Part shown: piece by piece, positions 1-12,275 of the stretch | Layout of the letters: every line of letters begins with the position of its first letter | Position numbering within the stretch: the stretch's first letter is position 1 | NCBI RefSeq assembly: GCF_026914185.1 | Contig: NC_070565.1 | Coordinates: forward strand, 186,001-250,000 | Direction of reading: 5' to 3' | Length of the DNA stretch: 64,000 bases | Source of the DNA: Puccinia triticina | Lineage: Eukaryota; Basidiomycota; Pucciniomycetes; Pucciniales; Pucciniaceae | Made by a program: the position numbers and the translations under genes | Notes under the pieces: generated by a model | Database searches by the model: none | What the model was told of the DNA's origin: nothing | What the model saw: the letters and a program-made list of their open reading frames with translations, nothing else

Positions 1-2290
1 AGATCCTTCTGGTCTTGATGGGAGATAATGGTTTAGTCAAGATGTCAGAGACGTTGTCGTTAGTTGAGACATAACAGACTTTGAAGTTCTTGGCTTTCTT
101 GATGTGATGGCGGAGCCAGTGATGACGGACCATAATGTGGTGTGATTGATGTTGGTAGATGGGATTTTCCAGGAGCGCAAGTGACCCTTGATTGTCACAG
201 TAGAGATGGACAGCCAAGAAGTCGATGTCAATGAAAGGGGAAATGTCATCAAGCAATTGTTCTGCCCAACGGAGATCATGGCCAGTTTTGGAGCAGGCTC
301 TGTATTCCGCTTCTGTGGTGGATAGTGCCGGGCCATTGTTGTCCTGTTTGGCACATCCCCACCCCACCGGTCCATGGAAAAGGACAAGGCTTCCGGAGAA
401 GGATGAGGCATTGATACCATTGGCGTAGCTTGAATCGGAGTACCCGGCTAGGTGTTGCTCCCCAGGTACGTTGCCAAGATTCAAATGTAGTTGAGCTGAG
501 TACTTAAGGTACCAGAGAACGTGTCAGAAGAAATTTTTGTGTGTCTTGGTTGGCGCGTTGAGAAACTGGGACAAGAAGCTTCATGCAAACGCCAGGTCCA
601 GTCAAGTACACCGCACCAGGTAGTTCAGTAGTCCGATGGAACGTTGATAGTTGAAGCCAGGTGTGACCAGGGAGGGATTGGTGGGGCACGTGAGCGCGTT
701 GAGAGGGAGAGTTGCGGTGATGGGGTGACAGTTTGACATCCCAAACTCTTCCAGGACTTCTGAGATGTATTGGTCCTGACACAGAGAGACTGTTTTGTTG
801 ATTTGGTTCGACGTTACCCTCATGCGTAGAACCCAATTGCATTCGCCAAGGTCTTCCATTTCAAATCAAGCCTTGATGAGATCTTTGAAGAACCAAACTT
901 CAGGACCAAAGATAACCATGTCATTGACGTGGACAAACACAAAACAGGGTTGCGACTTGTCTTAGACTTGATGGATGAAGAGGCAGGGATTTGCAGCAGC
1001 TGGTTGAAAATTGACGGACTCAAAGAAGCCCTTCAGCACTTTGTACCAGCATCTGTGGCTCTGTTTGAGACCATAGAGAGACTTTTGAAGCTTCAGACCA
1101 TAGCCCGGAGGTATTTTGATGTTGACGCTATTGGGTACCTTGATGAAGATGTCCTCATCAGGGATCCCGTCGAGGAAGGCGCACTTGACGTCCATTTGTT
1201 GGAGATCCCATCCTCAAGCCGCTGTCAGACCAAAGAGCATGCGGAGGGTACACACTCTGCCGATCAGAGCAAAGGTATGATTATAGTTGAGTCCCTTGAT
1301 TTGTTGGAACCCACGGACGCAAAGTCGTGCCTTGTACTTGAGGAGCTCCCCATTGGCATTGATTTTTGTTTGAATACCCAGACTGTGTCAAGCTCTTTCG
1401 TCCCCAGTATGAGGGGAGCAACCACCCAAACCTCGTGACGCTTGATGTTGTTCACCTTGACCTCAATGGCCACAAGCCACTTGTTGCCGTCCAAACGGCC
1501 CACCGCTTCCGCATACGTGATGGAATCCTTTGGGGAAGCTGTTTTGTCCACCAACAGCATGGTCATGTTTCGACGTCCCCAGGCAATCATGTTTGCTGGG
1601 TCAATGTCACTTGAGATGTCCTTTGAGGCCGTGTCATAGAATGACACGTACACGTACCCCTTACTGGCCGATTTAGATATGGCTTCTTGACTAGCGCCGG
1701 ATTTGCTGGATGAGGATTGAATAACCCCCTTGGGGAGGATCGGACTCCCCTTCAACCTGAGGGATTGGGTTTCCCTCTGGGACCAACGGAGCGGGAACTA
1801 GCGAGTCGTGGTCAGCGGAAGCAAGGGATCCGGGGTGGTCATTGTTGATGACTGGGGCTTGTGGGACGTCTGTGGTGGATGTTGCTGGAGTTCTTGCGGA
1901 TTCAGCTTCAGGATTGGGCATGGTTGCTGTCGGGAGTTCAAAGTCAAATAATGATGCGGGCCCCACTGGCTCACTACTTGAGGTGAGATAGGGAAAGATA
2001 TGAGGAAAAGTGCGTATGTGATGAGAGTGTTGGATGAGATACTGAGAGGGGACCCACACTTTGTAGGTGTGATGTCTATCATGATAGCCAAGGAAGATGG
2101 CCTCCACCCCCGAAGGAGAGAATTTTGAGTCTCTCCATTTCTTCTCCTGGTAGACAACAACACAACAGCTGAGTGAGATCTGGCTTAGACCCATGCCAGA
2201 GCTCATAAGGAGATGCCCATTGGATTGAGCTGTTGGGTGTGCGGTTTTCAAGGTAGACGGCGGTGGTAACAGCATCCCCCCACCAAGACA
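1..2290 (-). pseudogene. copia integrase C-terminal part, reverse transcriptase and RNase H
   Basis: Minus-strand frames give, in order, the integrase C-terminal side (FSPSGVEAIFLGYHDR near 2100), an RVT_2 start (DSITYAEAVGRLDGNKWLVA near 1520), the RT palm (MDVKCAFLDGIPDEDIF near 1190, KSLYGLKQSHRCWYK near 1080), and the RNase H signature STTEAEYRACSKTG near 330 with CDNQGSLALLE near 200 and DNVSDILTKPL near 40. At least four frame changes separate these blocks. The RT active site, normally YVDDM, reads HVNDM at about 915-930: the first catalytic Asp is Asn. RNase H still has its acidic residues. This is a decayed copy, not an expressed gene. Confidence 0.85.
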
Positions 2291-3505
2291 GGGACAGACT
2301 GCTGGTCATGAGGAGGGTTCTTGCCTTTTCAAAGGTCTTCCTGTTACCCCGCTCCGCAAAAGGATTTTGCTGAGTTGTGTACGGGGCCGTGGTGTGATGG
2401 ATGATACCTTTGCTTTCATACAGGGCCTTGAATGCATGATTGACAAATTCTCCGCCGTTGTTGGAGACTACAGATTGAAGATGGTGATTTGTGAAGTTTT
2501 TGTGAGACTTCACGTCTAGGTGAAAGGCCGCAGACCCATAAATTGGGAAAGCGGCCGGGATCCCCAATAGCTGTGGCAACTGGTAAGCAAAGCAAACCAG
2601 TTCTGCAGTCCAAATCTGGTTCCGCGGAGTCAAAAAAACTGACTCATCACTTGATGTATGCAGACTCAGCTCCAATGATCAGCAAAGTCAGTCTTGTGGA
2701 AAATCCCGGCCCCAAGTCACTGAAAACTAGAATATCAGCTATTGCCAAAGGTGTGTAGATGATGTTTAAGCTTACATGTGACAAGATATGAGCTAACACT
2801 CTATCCCAACCCTCTGGTAGACAAATTCAACCCAAAAAAGATCAGCACTACCAATTCCCCACAAAGTGAAGGAAACTCCATTGGTAAGTGTTTGTATCCA
2901 AACCAAAAAGGAGAAACTATAGGCTCACGTGCAGTGTAATCATGACACAGATAACATTGCACTCTTCCTACGCCGTTTCACCAACACTAAAGTGAAAGGA
3001 CCCTAAGGGTCAAAAAGGCTCTAAGAGCACTAGCTCTATCAAAACCGGTCTCATTTCTTTCTAGTTTTTCTATCTCTCTTCAGTAGAGAGCAGCCCATTG
3101 CCTGCTCTTATTCATTGGTATTCTTTCAGTTTTCAGCTTGATTGAGAAAGCTGACAAAAATTTGGAAAGTGTCGGACTTACATTGATGAACCAATACTTG
3201 CTGAAGCCATTGATGATCTTGAGAAAGTACCTGTTCCCCCCTCGCGATGCAGGAGTGATTGGTCCACACAATTCCATGTGAATGCATTCGAAGGGTTGGG
3301 ATAGTTTGGGAAAAGATCCTGAGAATGGGACCCAGTGCATCTTGGATAGATCACAAACCAAACAGTCAAACTTGCTGATGGGGACGTTGGGAAATGCTTT
3401 CTTGAGGTAATTGATGCTGGGATGACCAAGTGCTCGATGAAGATCCAGGACACTTGAAGTGTTGACTGATAGCGCCTTGAGAGGATTGAGATTGATCAAG
3501 AGCAC
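2079..3505 (-). pseudogene. copia GAG-pre-integrase and integrase core, broken
   Basis: The segment 3505-3110 (minus) has the HHCC zinc-binding head (HRALGHPS with CLVC) and the start of the catalytic core (FECIHMELCGPITP, where the usual Asp after IHM/IHL is Glu). The core resumes at about 2530 with VVSNNGGEFVNHAFKALY and continues through ERGNRKTFEKARTLLM and WGDAVTTAVYLENRTP. The canonical SDNGGEF is SNNGGEF here, so the second DDE acidic residue is lost. About 0.5 kb of sequence between the two halves (roughly 2530-3110) does not look like integrase and is probably an old insertion of unknown type. Confidence 0.8.
2530..3110. other. unidentified insertion inside the copia integrase
   Basis: The integrase reading stops matching on the left side near 2530 and on the right side near 3110. 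The sequence between has no copia-like translation on either strand. I found no clear terminal repeats or target duplication, so the exact limits and the nature of the insert are open. Confidence 0.4.
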
Positions 3506-3604
3506 GTTGGATGTGGTGGTTCCGGTAAAGAGGACACCTTGAGGAGATCAACATTCAAACCGTTTCCCGCCATGAGTTGGGGAAAGGGTGAATCCACATT
3601 GAAG

Positions 3605-4622
3605 TTAGAAAGTGAGAGGAATGAGAGAGTTGGAAATTTTGGGCGCATAGTATGCCTGCTCAATTTGCAAGGGACTTGCCAAGGTGTGAATGATTGCTGA
3701 TACCTGTCCAATGATTGGGATAGTGGATCCGCTGGCCACATAGACAGTGGTGGCAATAGTCTTCATGTTTTCAAAGTACTCTCTATGTCTGAGATAGTGT
3801 CCTGAGGCGCCACTATTGAGTACGATTGCATCCATGATCCCATGTCCCACATGCAAACCGGACTTTGGATTAACTCCAGCGCTGGCTTTGAGTCTCTCTA
3901 GGGCCTCTTCATGGTAAGCAGCCGCTCTTCCGGGATGAAGTTGATAGCAGTTTTTGGCTGAGTGATTTGTCTCTGGGTTGTGTACCCCGTTTTCACAGAT
4001 CCAACGCAGCTTCTTGGTGTGAGTGGATTGGGAGGATTGACCCTGTTCTGTCTGACGATTTGACACTGCCAAGGCGCTCAAAGTGGCAGATGGATCCGCC
4101 TGGCGTTTTATTTCTTGCTTGAGGTCGGCAAGAAAACTGCTCATCAAGATAACTGCATCTGGTTTGCCGTATTTGGTGTACTTGATTGTCTTGAACAGAG
4201 CAAACTTTGTCTGAAGTGCAATGAGAACCCAGTATACCCAGAGTCTCTCAACCATTTTCTTCTCCCACTTGTGTTTGGTAGTTTGAACAAGCCTTGGAAG
4301 TCATTGATTGTTGAGCTTGCTGAGTCGGTCCCAAAATCATAGGCCACAAGAGTTCGCATTAGATTGGCACCATTCTCCATTGATTTAGCCGTGTAGTAGC
4401 TGCCAATGGAGTCCCACAATTCCTTCGGCTTATAGGTGTTGATTTCATCATTGTACACAAACCTAGCTGAATTGTCTCCATCAAGATGCATCCTGATGAT
4501 GTTGGTGGTTAACTTGGCTTTGTGGTCGCGGTCAGAAGTCAAGGGAAGGGTTTCAAGACTTTTGTTGACATATTGGTCAAGATTCAGGGGGCTGATTGAG
4601 GTGTAGAGTTCTCGTCTCCAGG
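3605..4622 (-). pseudogene. copia gag (C-terminal part) and protease
   Basis: Minus strand. From the hAT junction at 4622 the frame gives WRRELYTSISPLNLDQYV and then an UBN2-type gag (SARFVYNDEINTYKPKELWD, YYTAKSMENGANLMRTL). A frameshift near 4250 leads into the zinc-knuckle-like CENGVHNPETNHSAKNC and the aspartic protease. The protease motif reads LNSGASGHY near 3815 where copia proteases have DSGAS, so the catalytic Asp is replaced by Asn. The N-terminal part of the same gag lies 7.6 kb away at 12285-12582, beyond the hAT insertion. Confidence 0.85.
4616..4622. repeat. left target-site duplication of the hAT element
   Basis: CTCCAGG, repeated at 12285-12291. Confidence 0.85.
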
Positions 4623-4634
4623 CAACAATGGGCC

Positions 4635-4980
4635 ACTACGCTACGCTACGCTACGCGCCAATATCCGTTAGCGTATCCCACCGTAGCCAAGGTGTCAAAT
4701 CATGTATTGTTATCTTCAATAACAGCGCAATACACTAACTGTTAGGGTAACCAAGATTTTGGTTTTAGGAGTTCTGGTATTGTTAGCCAACTGTTAGTGA
4801 GGATACGTTAACAAGTAGCGTATTGTTTTGGGGATAACCATATATTTTGTTACATGTTATCGTATTGAAGTTAGGATAACACTACGCTACACCACGCGTT
4901 GCGGATAACAATACGCTCCAGCGCGCTGCGGATAACAATACGCTACACTTTAGCTGCGGATAACAAGTGGTTAACACTTG
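4635..4980. repeat. left subterminal repeats of the hAT element
   Basis: Many short, partly palindromic copies of CTACGCTACGC and AATACACTAACTGTTAG-like words, mixed with GATAACAATACGC. The same words return near the other end of the element (11950-12275). Clusters like this are typical transposase-binding sites in hAT elements; here that role is inferred. Confidence 0.7.
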
Positions 4981-5099
4981 CGTAGTGATACTCACTGCTC
5001 TCAGCAAAATATGATTCTGGCAGGTAATCGAACCCGCGACCATGCCATCCAAGCGCAGGCAGCAACACGATCAGGCGGCAAATTGCCACGCATAGGCTA

Positions 5100-6430
5100 C
5101 ACCACCTGCAAATGGGTGTGGTTTTCTCCGCAGCCACACCCAGTGGTTTTCCAACTGAACTCGCGCGGCCCCCGGGAACCATCATTCGGGGTAAACATAA
5201 CTCGCCCGGGCCGGTCATCTGCCTGGTCACATGACGACCAGCCAAGTTGTACAGCTTGATGAACGGCGAGCCGCGGGTCATCAGGACGCACCGATGACCG
5301 GACAGCTGGGCGGTCATCAAGGTATACATGCCTCGATGACTGGTCAGACGGCTGGTCGTCAAGGCAGACAGCTCGATGACTGGAGCCGGCCGGTCATCAA
5401 GACGGTAGACACTCGATGACCGGCCATCTAATCGGTCATTAAGGCACAGATACAACTCGATCACCGGCCAGCTGGCTGGTCATCGAGGTGTCCTTGATGT
5501 CAAGGTACATGTACCTTGATGACCAGCCATCTGAGCAGTCATCGAGGTATACACCTCAATGACCGGCCAACTGGCTGGCCATCAACATATGTACCTCGAT
5601 GACCAGCCAGCCGGCTGGTCTTCGAGGTATGAATGTACCTTGATGAACCGACCCGAGCTGGCCGGTCATCAAGGTGTATGCCTTAATGGCCGGTTGGCTC
5701 CGGTCATCAATGATCAAGGCCTTGATGACCGGCCGGCTCCGGTCATCAATGATCCAGCCTTGATGACAGGGATGATCAAGGTGTATGCCTTGACGACCGG
5801 CCTGCTCCGGTCATCAAGGTGCCTGTATACCTCGACGACCAGCCAGCTGACCGGTCATCGAGGTAAAATTTTGATGGCCAGCCAGTTGGCCGGTCATTGA
5901 GGTGTATACCTTGATGACTGGTCAGACGGCTGGCCATCGAGGTATACATGTACCTCGATGACCGGAGCCAGCCGGTCATCAAGGACACTTCAATGACCAG
6001 CCAGCTGGCCGGTCTGAGGTGATCGAGGTGTATCCTTGATGACCGGTCATTGATCAGTGTCTGCCTTCTTGATGACCGGCCGGCTCCGGTCATCGAGCTG
6101 TCTGCCTTGATGACCAGCCGTCTGACCAGTCATTGAGGCATGTATAGCTCGATGACCGGCCAGCTGTCCGGTCATCGGTGTGTCCTGATGACCCGCGGCT
6201 GTCCGGTCATCGGTGTGTCCTGATGACCCGCGGCTCGCCGGTCATCAAGTTGCACAACTTGGCTGGTCGTCATTTGACCAGCCAGATGAACGGCCCGGGT
6301 GAGTTATGTGTATCATCACCCCGAATGATGGTTTCCGGGGGCCGCACGAGTTTTCCGGGGGCCGCGCGAGTTCCGAGGGAAAACCACTGGCTGTGGCTGC
6401 GGAGAAAACCACACCCATTTGCAGGTGGTG
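5100..6430. mobile_element. fold-back element with 3-bp target duplication, inside the hAT
   Basis: The left end CACCACCTGCAAATGGGTG (5100) is mirrored by CACCCATTTGCAGGTGGTG ending at 6430. The inverted match continues inward for roughly 150-190 bp (GTGGTTTTCTCCGCAGCCAC, then AACTCGCGCGGCCCCCGG). CTA at 5097-5099 and CTA at 6431-6433 are a likely 3-bp target duplication. The interior (about 5210-6260) is an array of CCGGTCATCAAGG / CCTTGATGACCGG units in alternating orientation. No coding capacity is seen; open frames in the array are a by-product of the repeat. Confidence 0.8.
5210..6260. repeat. array of alternating inverted GGTCATCAAG / CTTGATGACC units
   Basis: About 1 kb of short units built from GATGACCGGCC, GGCCGGTCATC and AAGGTGTATGCCTTGATGACC. 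The spacing is irregular and successive units are often inverted relative to each other, so the region could form many hairpins. It fills the interior of the fold-back element. Confidence 0.85.
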
Positions 6431-6433
6431 CTA

Positions 6434-8600
6434 TGTCAGCTATATTAATGATATCTTCGACCGTCAAGGAGTACATCAAGACCAATCACCTCCAAGCCTT
6501 CGGGGAAGCCGGCAAGTTGCCATCATACCCAAGCCCCTGCACAAGCGGTCAGGAATTCTGGACCTCCATCATACCCAAGCCCCTGCAAAAGCGGTCAGGA
6601 AATTTGGACCTGTGTTCAGCGACCAACAACCGCTGATTTGTTGGCCGATCACCAAGGGATGAGGGGAACCCAAGCGGGTGAGAGAGAAGAAAAAGAGGGG
6701 GGAAGATGTTCTGGTAATTTGGGTGGAAGAGAAGAAACAGAGAGGGGAAAATGTACCAGTAATATGCTACGGCCACAGCAGCTTATCGTTCAATGGCCTG
6801 GGCCCAAGTTGGCCTATGATGGATCAAAGTTCAATATCGTTTTCGAGCGCGGTGGGTAGCCAATTCATCCCGGCCGACACTTGATACCGCCAGGGAGCAG
6901 CTTCTAACCTATCTCGGCCGATACAACACCATCATCATCAGCATCTTCATTGCGTAATGTAGTTGGGCACACTCTGCTGGTGATTTCGGCGATCCCAACA
7001 GTGATTGTCCACCCGAACGGCTCATTTGCCTGCTTCATTGTGGCCATCATCTTCAGGCACCCTTTTTCACCTGTACTCTCCAGTAGCGCACATGTTTTGA
7101 AGTCCATTGAGCAATAGGACCACTGATCCGCTACTGAATTGCAGTCGCAGATAATGGGCATTGGCAACGGTGGATTCAAGTCCCTCGTGGCTGAACAAGC
7201 CAATACTGATAACCAAAAACCTCATATGCGCCGCAACGTGGTTTACCCCCCTGGGAGAACGTTTTAGTGCAGGAAGGGGCTTGCCCTACGTTTCAGTCAC
7301 AGTATCAACACAGTTGTACTGTCGGATTCCACGGAATCCGACAGTACGACTGAGTTGGGGCAGCTTTGCCGGGGCGTTGGTGCAGCCTCAGGCAGGGGCT
7401 TGTGTGTTTTGGGACAGTTGTTCTGTCGGATTATGCGTAATCCGACAGTACGACTGAGTTGGGGCAGCTTTGAGGGAGTGTTGGTGCAGGCACCATAAAA
7501 AATCTCACTAATTTTGTTGAAGATTGAGAAAAATATTTGACAAAAGATTTGGGAACTTCAATTATGCATTGTGCTCCTATATCAGAATCAGTTATGAAAT
7601 TATTCACCATGTTTGACGGTTGGTTGTTATTTAAGTACTGATAGAATGTTGATCTATTTTCATATATCATGTTTTCAATATTAAATCAGTCACATCATGG
7701 AAAACAAAAACTCAACAAAGCACCTGCCTGAGGCTTTTCTGAAGGATCTTATAATTTATGCCCTATCAGTTATTGTTTAATCATAGAAAACAAAATCTCA
7801 ACAAAGCACCTGCCTGAGGCTTTTCTGAAGGGTCTTTTCCCTATCAGGGATTCTTGTTTGAAAATCTTTTGTGCCTTGGTGCTACTAAAATTTGAGTGTC
7901 CCAAATTGAACCTACATGATTGGCCACCTATTCAAAACTTGAATGTATGATTGGGCTACATTCTAGTGTTCCTCTGGTAGAAATCAAGGTCATATCCTCA
8001 CTGTCCTTGTGTCTTTTTATATTTTTCCAATACCTTAATTTGTTCAGAATGTAAACTGATCACACTGTAAATTTCCAACTGGGCTCACCCAAAGCAATGT
8101 GTTATTATTATTATTTCTTGCTGTCTATATAGTATAAATGTTTAAAACATTGAGCCAAGAGACATACATTTTGGAAACTATGTACAACAAGCCAAGTGGT
8201 AAGAGGCATGTGAGGTACACAAAGTGAGTCTTGAAATTTCATGGGCAAAACAGGTTTCAGTTCAGTGTGTGATTCTGATGGAAAGAACAAAAACAGGGCT
8301 TTAATCCAAGCAAGTCAAAAATTTGATCAATTAATTCATGATTTTAATCACGTAATCCCATGGTTCTTACGTGTCACCGTGTGAGAATCCATTTCAATTA
8401 TCCTAACCAAGAATTGTTAGCAATACTGAACCCTTGATCTTCGCATATTTAGCTCTTCTGAAATCTGATCCATCAAATCACCAATTTGTAGATAACAAAA
8501 TAACTATGTCAAGTCAACCCGCTCCAGCATCCAAGGGAGCCCAACAAGGATACGCAAGCGATGCCTCCGAAGGACGTCTAGAATTACGACTCCTGTCAAG
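6434..8600. other. non-coding part of the hAT element upstream of its transposase
   Basis: No gene recognised. It holds a 46-bp tandem duplication (6520-6565 and 6566-6611), a duplicated palindrome block at 7311-7490, an approximately 88-bp tandem duplication at 7695-7858 (unit contains CACCTGCCTGAGGCTTTTC), and AT-rich sequence leading to the transposase gene. Confidence 0.6.
7311..7490. repeat. direct duplication, each copy carrying a near-perfect palindrome
   Basis: Copy 1 has the 15-bp-arm palindrome at 7316-7347 (GTACTGTCGGATTCC, spacer AC, then its reverse complement). Copy 2 has CTGTCGGATTA, spacer TGCG and its reverse complement at 7423-7448. Both are followed by the same CAGTACGACTGAGTTGGGGC and end in GTTGGTGCAG. 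The arms are shared but the loops differ. Confidence 0.8.
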
Positions 8601-8609
8601 CGAAGTGGA

Positions 8610-11600
8610 ATGGTACCAGCATCAACTGATTCCCGCCGATCAATAGTTTTTCCAACGGCTATTCCGAATAATCCATCAAAAAAACGTGTCCACAGTTCCT
8701 CTAAAGCTACCTCCGAGGCTAATTCAACTATCACCAAGGCAAAATCCCAAAAGAAGTCGAGATCCAATAAAAAATCTGGGGAGCCAACTCTGATCAACGC
8801 CGATGGCAAGTCATCAATTGAAATCATTGACTACGCTCAAAATTCAGACGAGGATAATGCAAAGGTCCATAATCCGGCTAAAAAGAAAAATAACAAATTC
8901 GATGAAATTATGCTTTTCTTCAAGGCACTGGTTTACATTCAGACAGATGTAAGTCAATTTTTGAAAGGGAGGAAATTTGAACTGAGAAAATTAAATTTGT
9001 AATTTTATTCAGGACCATAATCAACCTCCAGTCAACTTTGAATGTAAATGGTGCCGAAAGGTTGTCCGTGGTTCCGTGACGGGTGGTACTGGTAACCTCC
9101 GAGTGCACCGCGATGGATCTCGTCAAGCGGGAAGGTCTGCGACTGGGTGCACGAAACGGCATGTAGCAATTGATAACGGAGCCAAACTTCCTAAAACCGC
9201 GCAGCAAGAAGCCCAAGACGTCATAAATGCCAAAAGCGGTTTAATCACAAATCACTTCCATCCGACTGAAAAGTTTGACAACACCACCTTCAACCAGATT
9301 GTAACACTGTGGCTTATTCGTCAGGCGTTTCCTTGGAGTCGCGTTGAAGATCCGTACCTACGAGCGGCCTTCAACTATTGTCAAGCTGCCGCCACTTTGT
9401 TCAAACGAAAATGGGCTGCTAATTCCGCCAAAGTTTTGTACCTAGATTTGCAAAAATCCATGATTTCGAGCTTAAAAGTGAGTCGTTCTTTTCAGATCAT
9501 CTTTAACATACTCCATTTTTTTGCAAGTCTAAATTGATTTTTTACCATTTAATGCTAGGCAAATGACAGTAAATTCAACCTTGTACATGATGTTTGGACG
9601 ACCAAAGGTAATCGACATTGCTTCATTGGTGCCTCAGTTACATTTATCGACAACAATTGGAAATATCGGGTATATCATTTGAGTCTGAAGCTTGTTGCCT
9701 GGCACCACAAGGGGAGCATGTTGGCCGAGCCAATTGTTGACATATTGCAAAAATACCATCTTTCCAATAAGATAAGTATATTTTTGTCTTTTTTTCTGTC
9801 ATGTGCAGCACAACTAACATAAGACAAAACTTGTTTACATGCTTTGCCAGACAACTGATTCAGCATCCTCCAACAATACTATGGCAAGAAAAATGCACGA
9901 AAAGATTTTTGAACAAGCTTCCGGGTCCGATTTTTCGTGGGATTATACGACCATGCACATCAAGTGCTTTTGTCACAAGATTGCTTTAGTTGTGACTGCT
10001 GGCTTGAAAGAGTTGAGACTCGCGACGACCGAACCAAATAAAACCAAGAAATCGTTTTTTGGAGTCTTTCCTTTCTCCAACTTGCTTGCAACAATACAGG
10101 AGGAGAATGAAGACGAAGGAAACTCTGATTCTGACGGGAATTTGGAGTCTGAAGAACTGGAAGAAGATGTTGTTAACGAGTCCGAAATTGATGAGGATGA
10201 CGATTTCAGTTCAAGATCTGAATCGGAAGAAGAGAACACCGATCCCACCGACGACGAGAATCACAATTCCTCTAAAAAGAGAAAAACCAAAGGAAAAAAG
10301 AGGGGTACTACTCGTAACAAGGCTAATGAACTTGATGAGCTTACAAAAAGTGTAAGTCAATCTTTTTGTTTTGTAGTTAGCCATATTAAAACAATGATCT
10401 GAATGTTTTTGGTGTACATCTAGTTGGACGCTGTCATAATCAAAATCACAGGATCATCGGCTTGGAGACAGGCGTTTGAAAGGAAGGCTGCAGGAAAGAA
10501 TCTTAAAAATCTGATTGCAGGGTACGGAATCCGCTGGAACATTAAGTATCAAAGTCGGAAGCGCGCTTATGATGCTAGAGAGGTCAGTGGTTTCACAACA
10601 TTTAATCCGGTAAAAATAAAACAAAGCAAGATTTAAAAATCCATCTGTCATATTATAGGTTATTGATGCTCTTCTCAAGGAGGAATACGACAAATTTTCT
10701 GATCAAATCTCCAAGTCCAGCCGAAAAAATCGCCGAAAAAAGTTAGGCCACTTCAAAGAGGTCCAATTCAGTGGTTGGGAATGGTTGAAAATAAAAGAGC
10801 TTAACAATCTTCTTGAAGTAAGATTTTCATTTTGTTCTTCTTTTGAAAAATCACATTAAAGTTCAGTCAGAACTTTAATGTTTTTCATCCTTTTTCAATT
10901 CTAGCCTTTCGACCAACTCACTCGAGACATGGAGGGTGATGGACCAACGGGCTGTCAAGTTTTGCCACAATATTTCCAAACGATCGCAACCTTGAAGAAG
11001 AAGCAACAAGCCTGCCTGAAAGAAGACGCTTTGTATCCGATGTATTCTAAAATGATTGCCAAACTTACTCAATATCAGAATGAGGCGTTGGAATGCGAAA
11101 CACTTGTGATGGCAACTATTCTTCACCCAAGTTATCGTTTGAAACTGATTGAGGTCTGCTGGCCAGACAAAGCAAGGAACGCTCGATCATTGTTGGAAAA
11201 ACACTTTATCACCCGGAAGGATCTCCTGGCAGAGAAAGAAAGACATCTTCTCAACAAATCCGGCGTATTGGACCCGAATCCCGTTGAAGAAGAAAGTATA
11301 TTCAATCAGTTTGATGCTCCTTCAGCTGATGTAGAAAGCAAGGAACTCAAAATTTACCTCCAAAAATTGGATCCTCCAACTTTCAAGTCAAAAGATGGGA
11401 GCAAGACTTTAGTGTGGTGGAACGTAAGTTTCATTTTATTCCAAAATTACTTTTAAGAGCGTGAACCCCTTTTTGAACATCTCATCCGCTTTTAGGATCA
11501 TACTCACAACTACCCGGTCCTTTCATCCTTGGCAAAGGATTACCTTGCAAGTACAGCATCATCATGTGCTGCAGAGCGCACATTTTCTTCGGCTGCTGAC

Positions 11601-11768
11601 ATTTGTTCAAATAATCAAGGCAAACTAAAGCCAAGGACAGTTGAAAGATGTGTTAGCAGCCGCATGTGGCTCAAAGAAGATATACAAGTATCTGGTGTGT
11701 TTGAAAAGGCTCAGGGTGTTGTTAATAATTATTTGAAGTTTGTTGAAAACAAAAACAATCCATATTAG
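8610..11768 (+). CDS. hAT transposase (BED zinc finger, hATC dimerisation domain), multi-exon
   Basis: Likely encodes the transposase that moves the surrounding element. The first exon has a basic Ser/Lys-rich leader. After an intron at 8949-9012 comes a BED-type zinc finger (FECKWCRKVVRG, NLRVHRDG). Later exons show the RNase H-like core (SKFNLVHDVWTTKGN near 9575; QTTDSASSNNTMARK near 9845; HIKCFCHKIALVV near 9960), an acidic linker (10090-10260), and the C-terminal hATC block (YLASTASSCAAERTFSSAAD near 11550). Visible introns: about 9477-9558, 9780-9849 (limits unsure), 10351-10423, 10580-10657, 10818-10903 and 11424-11494. Exons are open and junctions mostly conventional, so this may be functional. 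The start is uncertain: ATG 8610 is used, but the frame is open upstream, and an ATG at 8506 in another frame begins a short overlapping ORF. Confidence 0.85.
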
Positions 11769-12275
11769 CACTTAGTCTTCACAATTATATTTCATTATTA
11801 CTCAACAATACTTTTCTACACTTTATAAATCTCATATATCCTGAACTTATCCCCCACATGTTCTTTTTCCATTTTTTTGGCATCTGAAAAATACTCTTGA
11901 AATTTTTTGTCTCAATTTATCTCTACTTGGCTAGCCACTTCCAATTTTTTCACTAGGAATAACAATACACTAACTGTTATCCTATTGTTAACCTCAGGGA
12001 TGCAATAACTGTTATTGTATCCACTATCACAAATACACTAACTGTTAGTGCATCCATTTTTGGAGATAACATGGATAACCACCACAAAATTTGAATTTGG
12101 TTATTGTTAACCTGCTATCTTTTAGCTACACTAACAATACAATAACAGCAAAAAATGAATAACACCAAAAGAAGTATTGTTATTTGCAAAAAAACAAGGA
12201 TAACAGTATTATTGATGTAGTGCAGTGCAAAAAAATAACAATACACTACACTAACAATACAGTTAGTGTATCAGC
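11769..12275. repeat. 3' part and right subterminal repeats of the hAT element
   Basis: After the transposase stop there is about 180 bp of AT-rich trailer. From about 11950 come repeated ACACTAACTGTTAGTGTA-like palindromes and AACAATAC words, the counterpart of the repeats at 4635-4980. Confidence 0.7.

Noticed and set aside
4990..5099. Possible tRNA gene or tRNA-derived SINE (minus strand, GGGTTCGATTACC resembling a B box)
   Set aside because: No convincing A box at the right distance and no cloverleaf with paired acceptor stem could be drawn, even after removing the fold-back element at 5100-6430.
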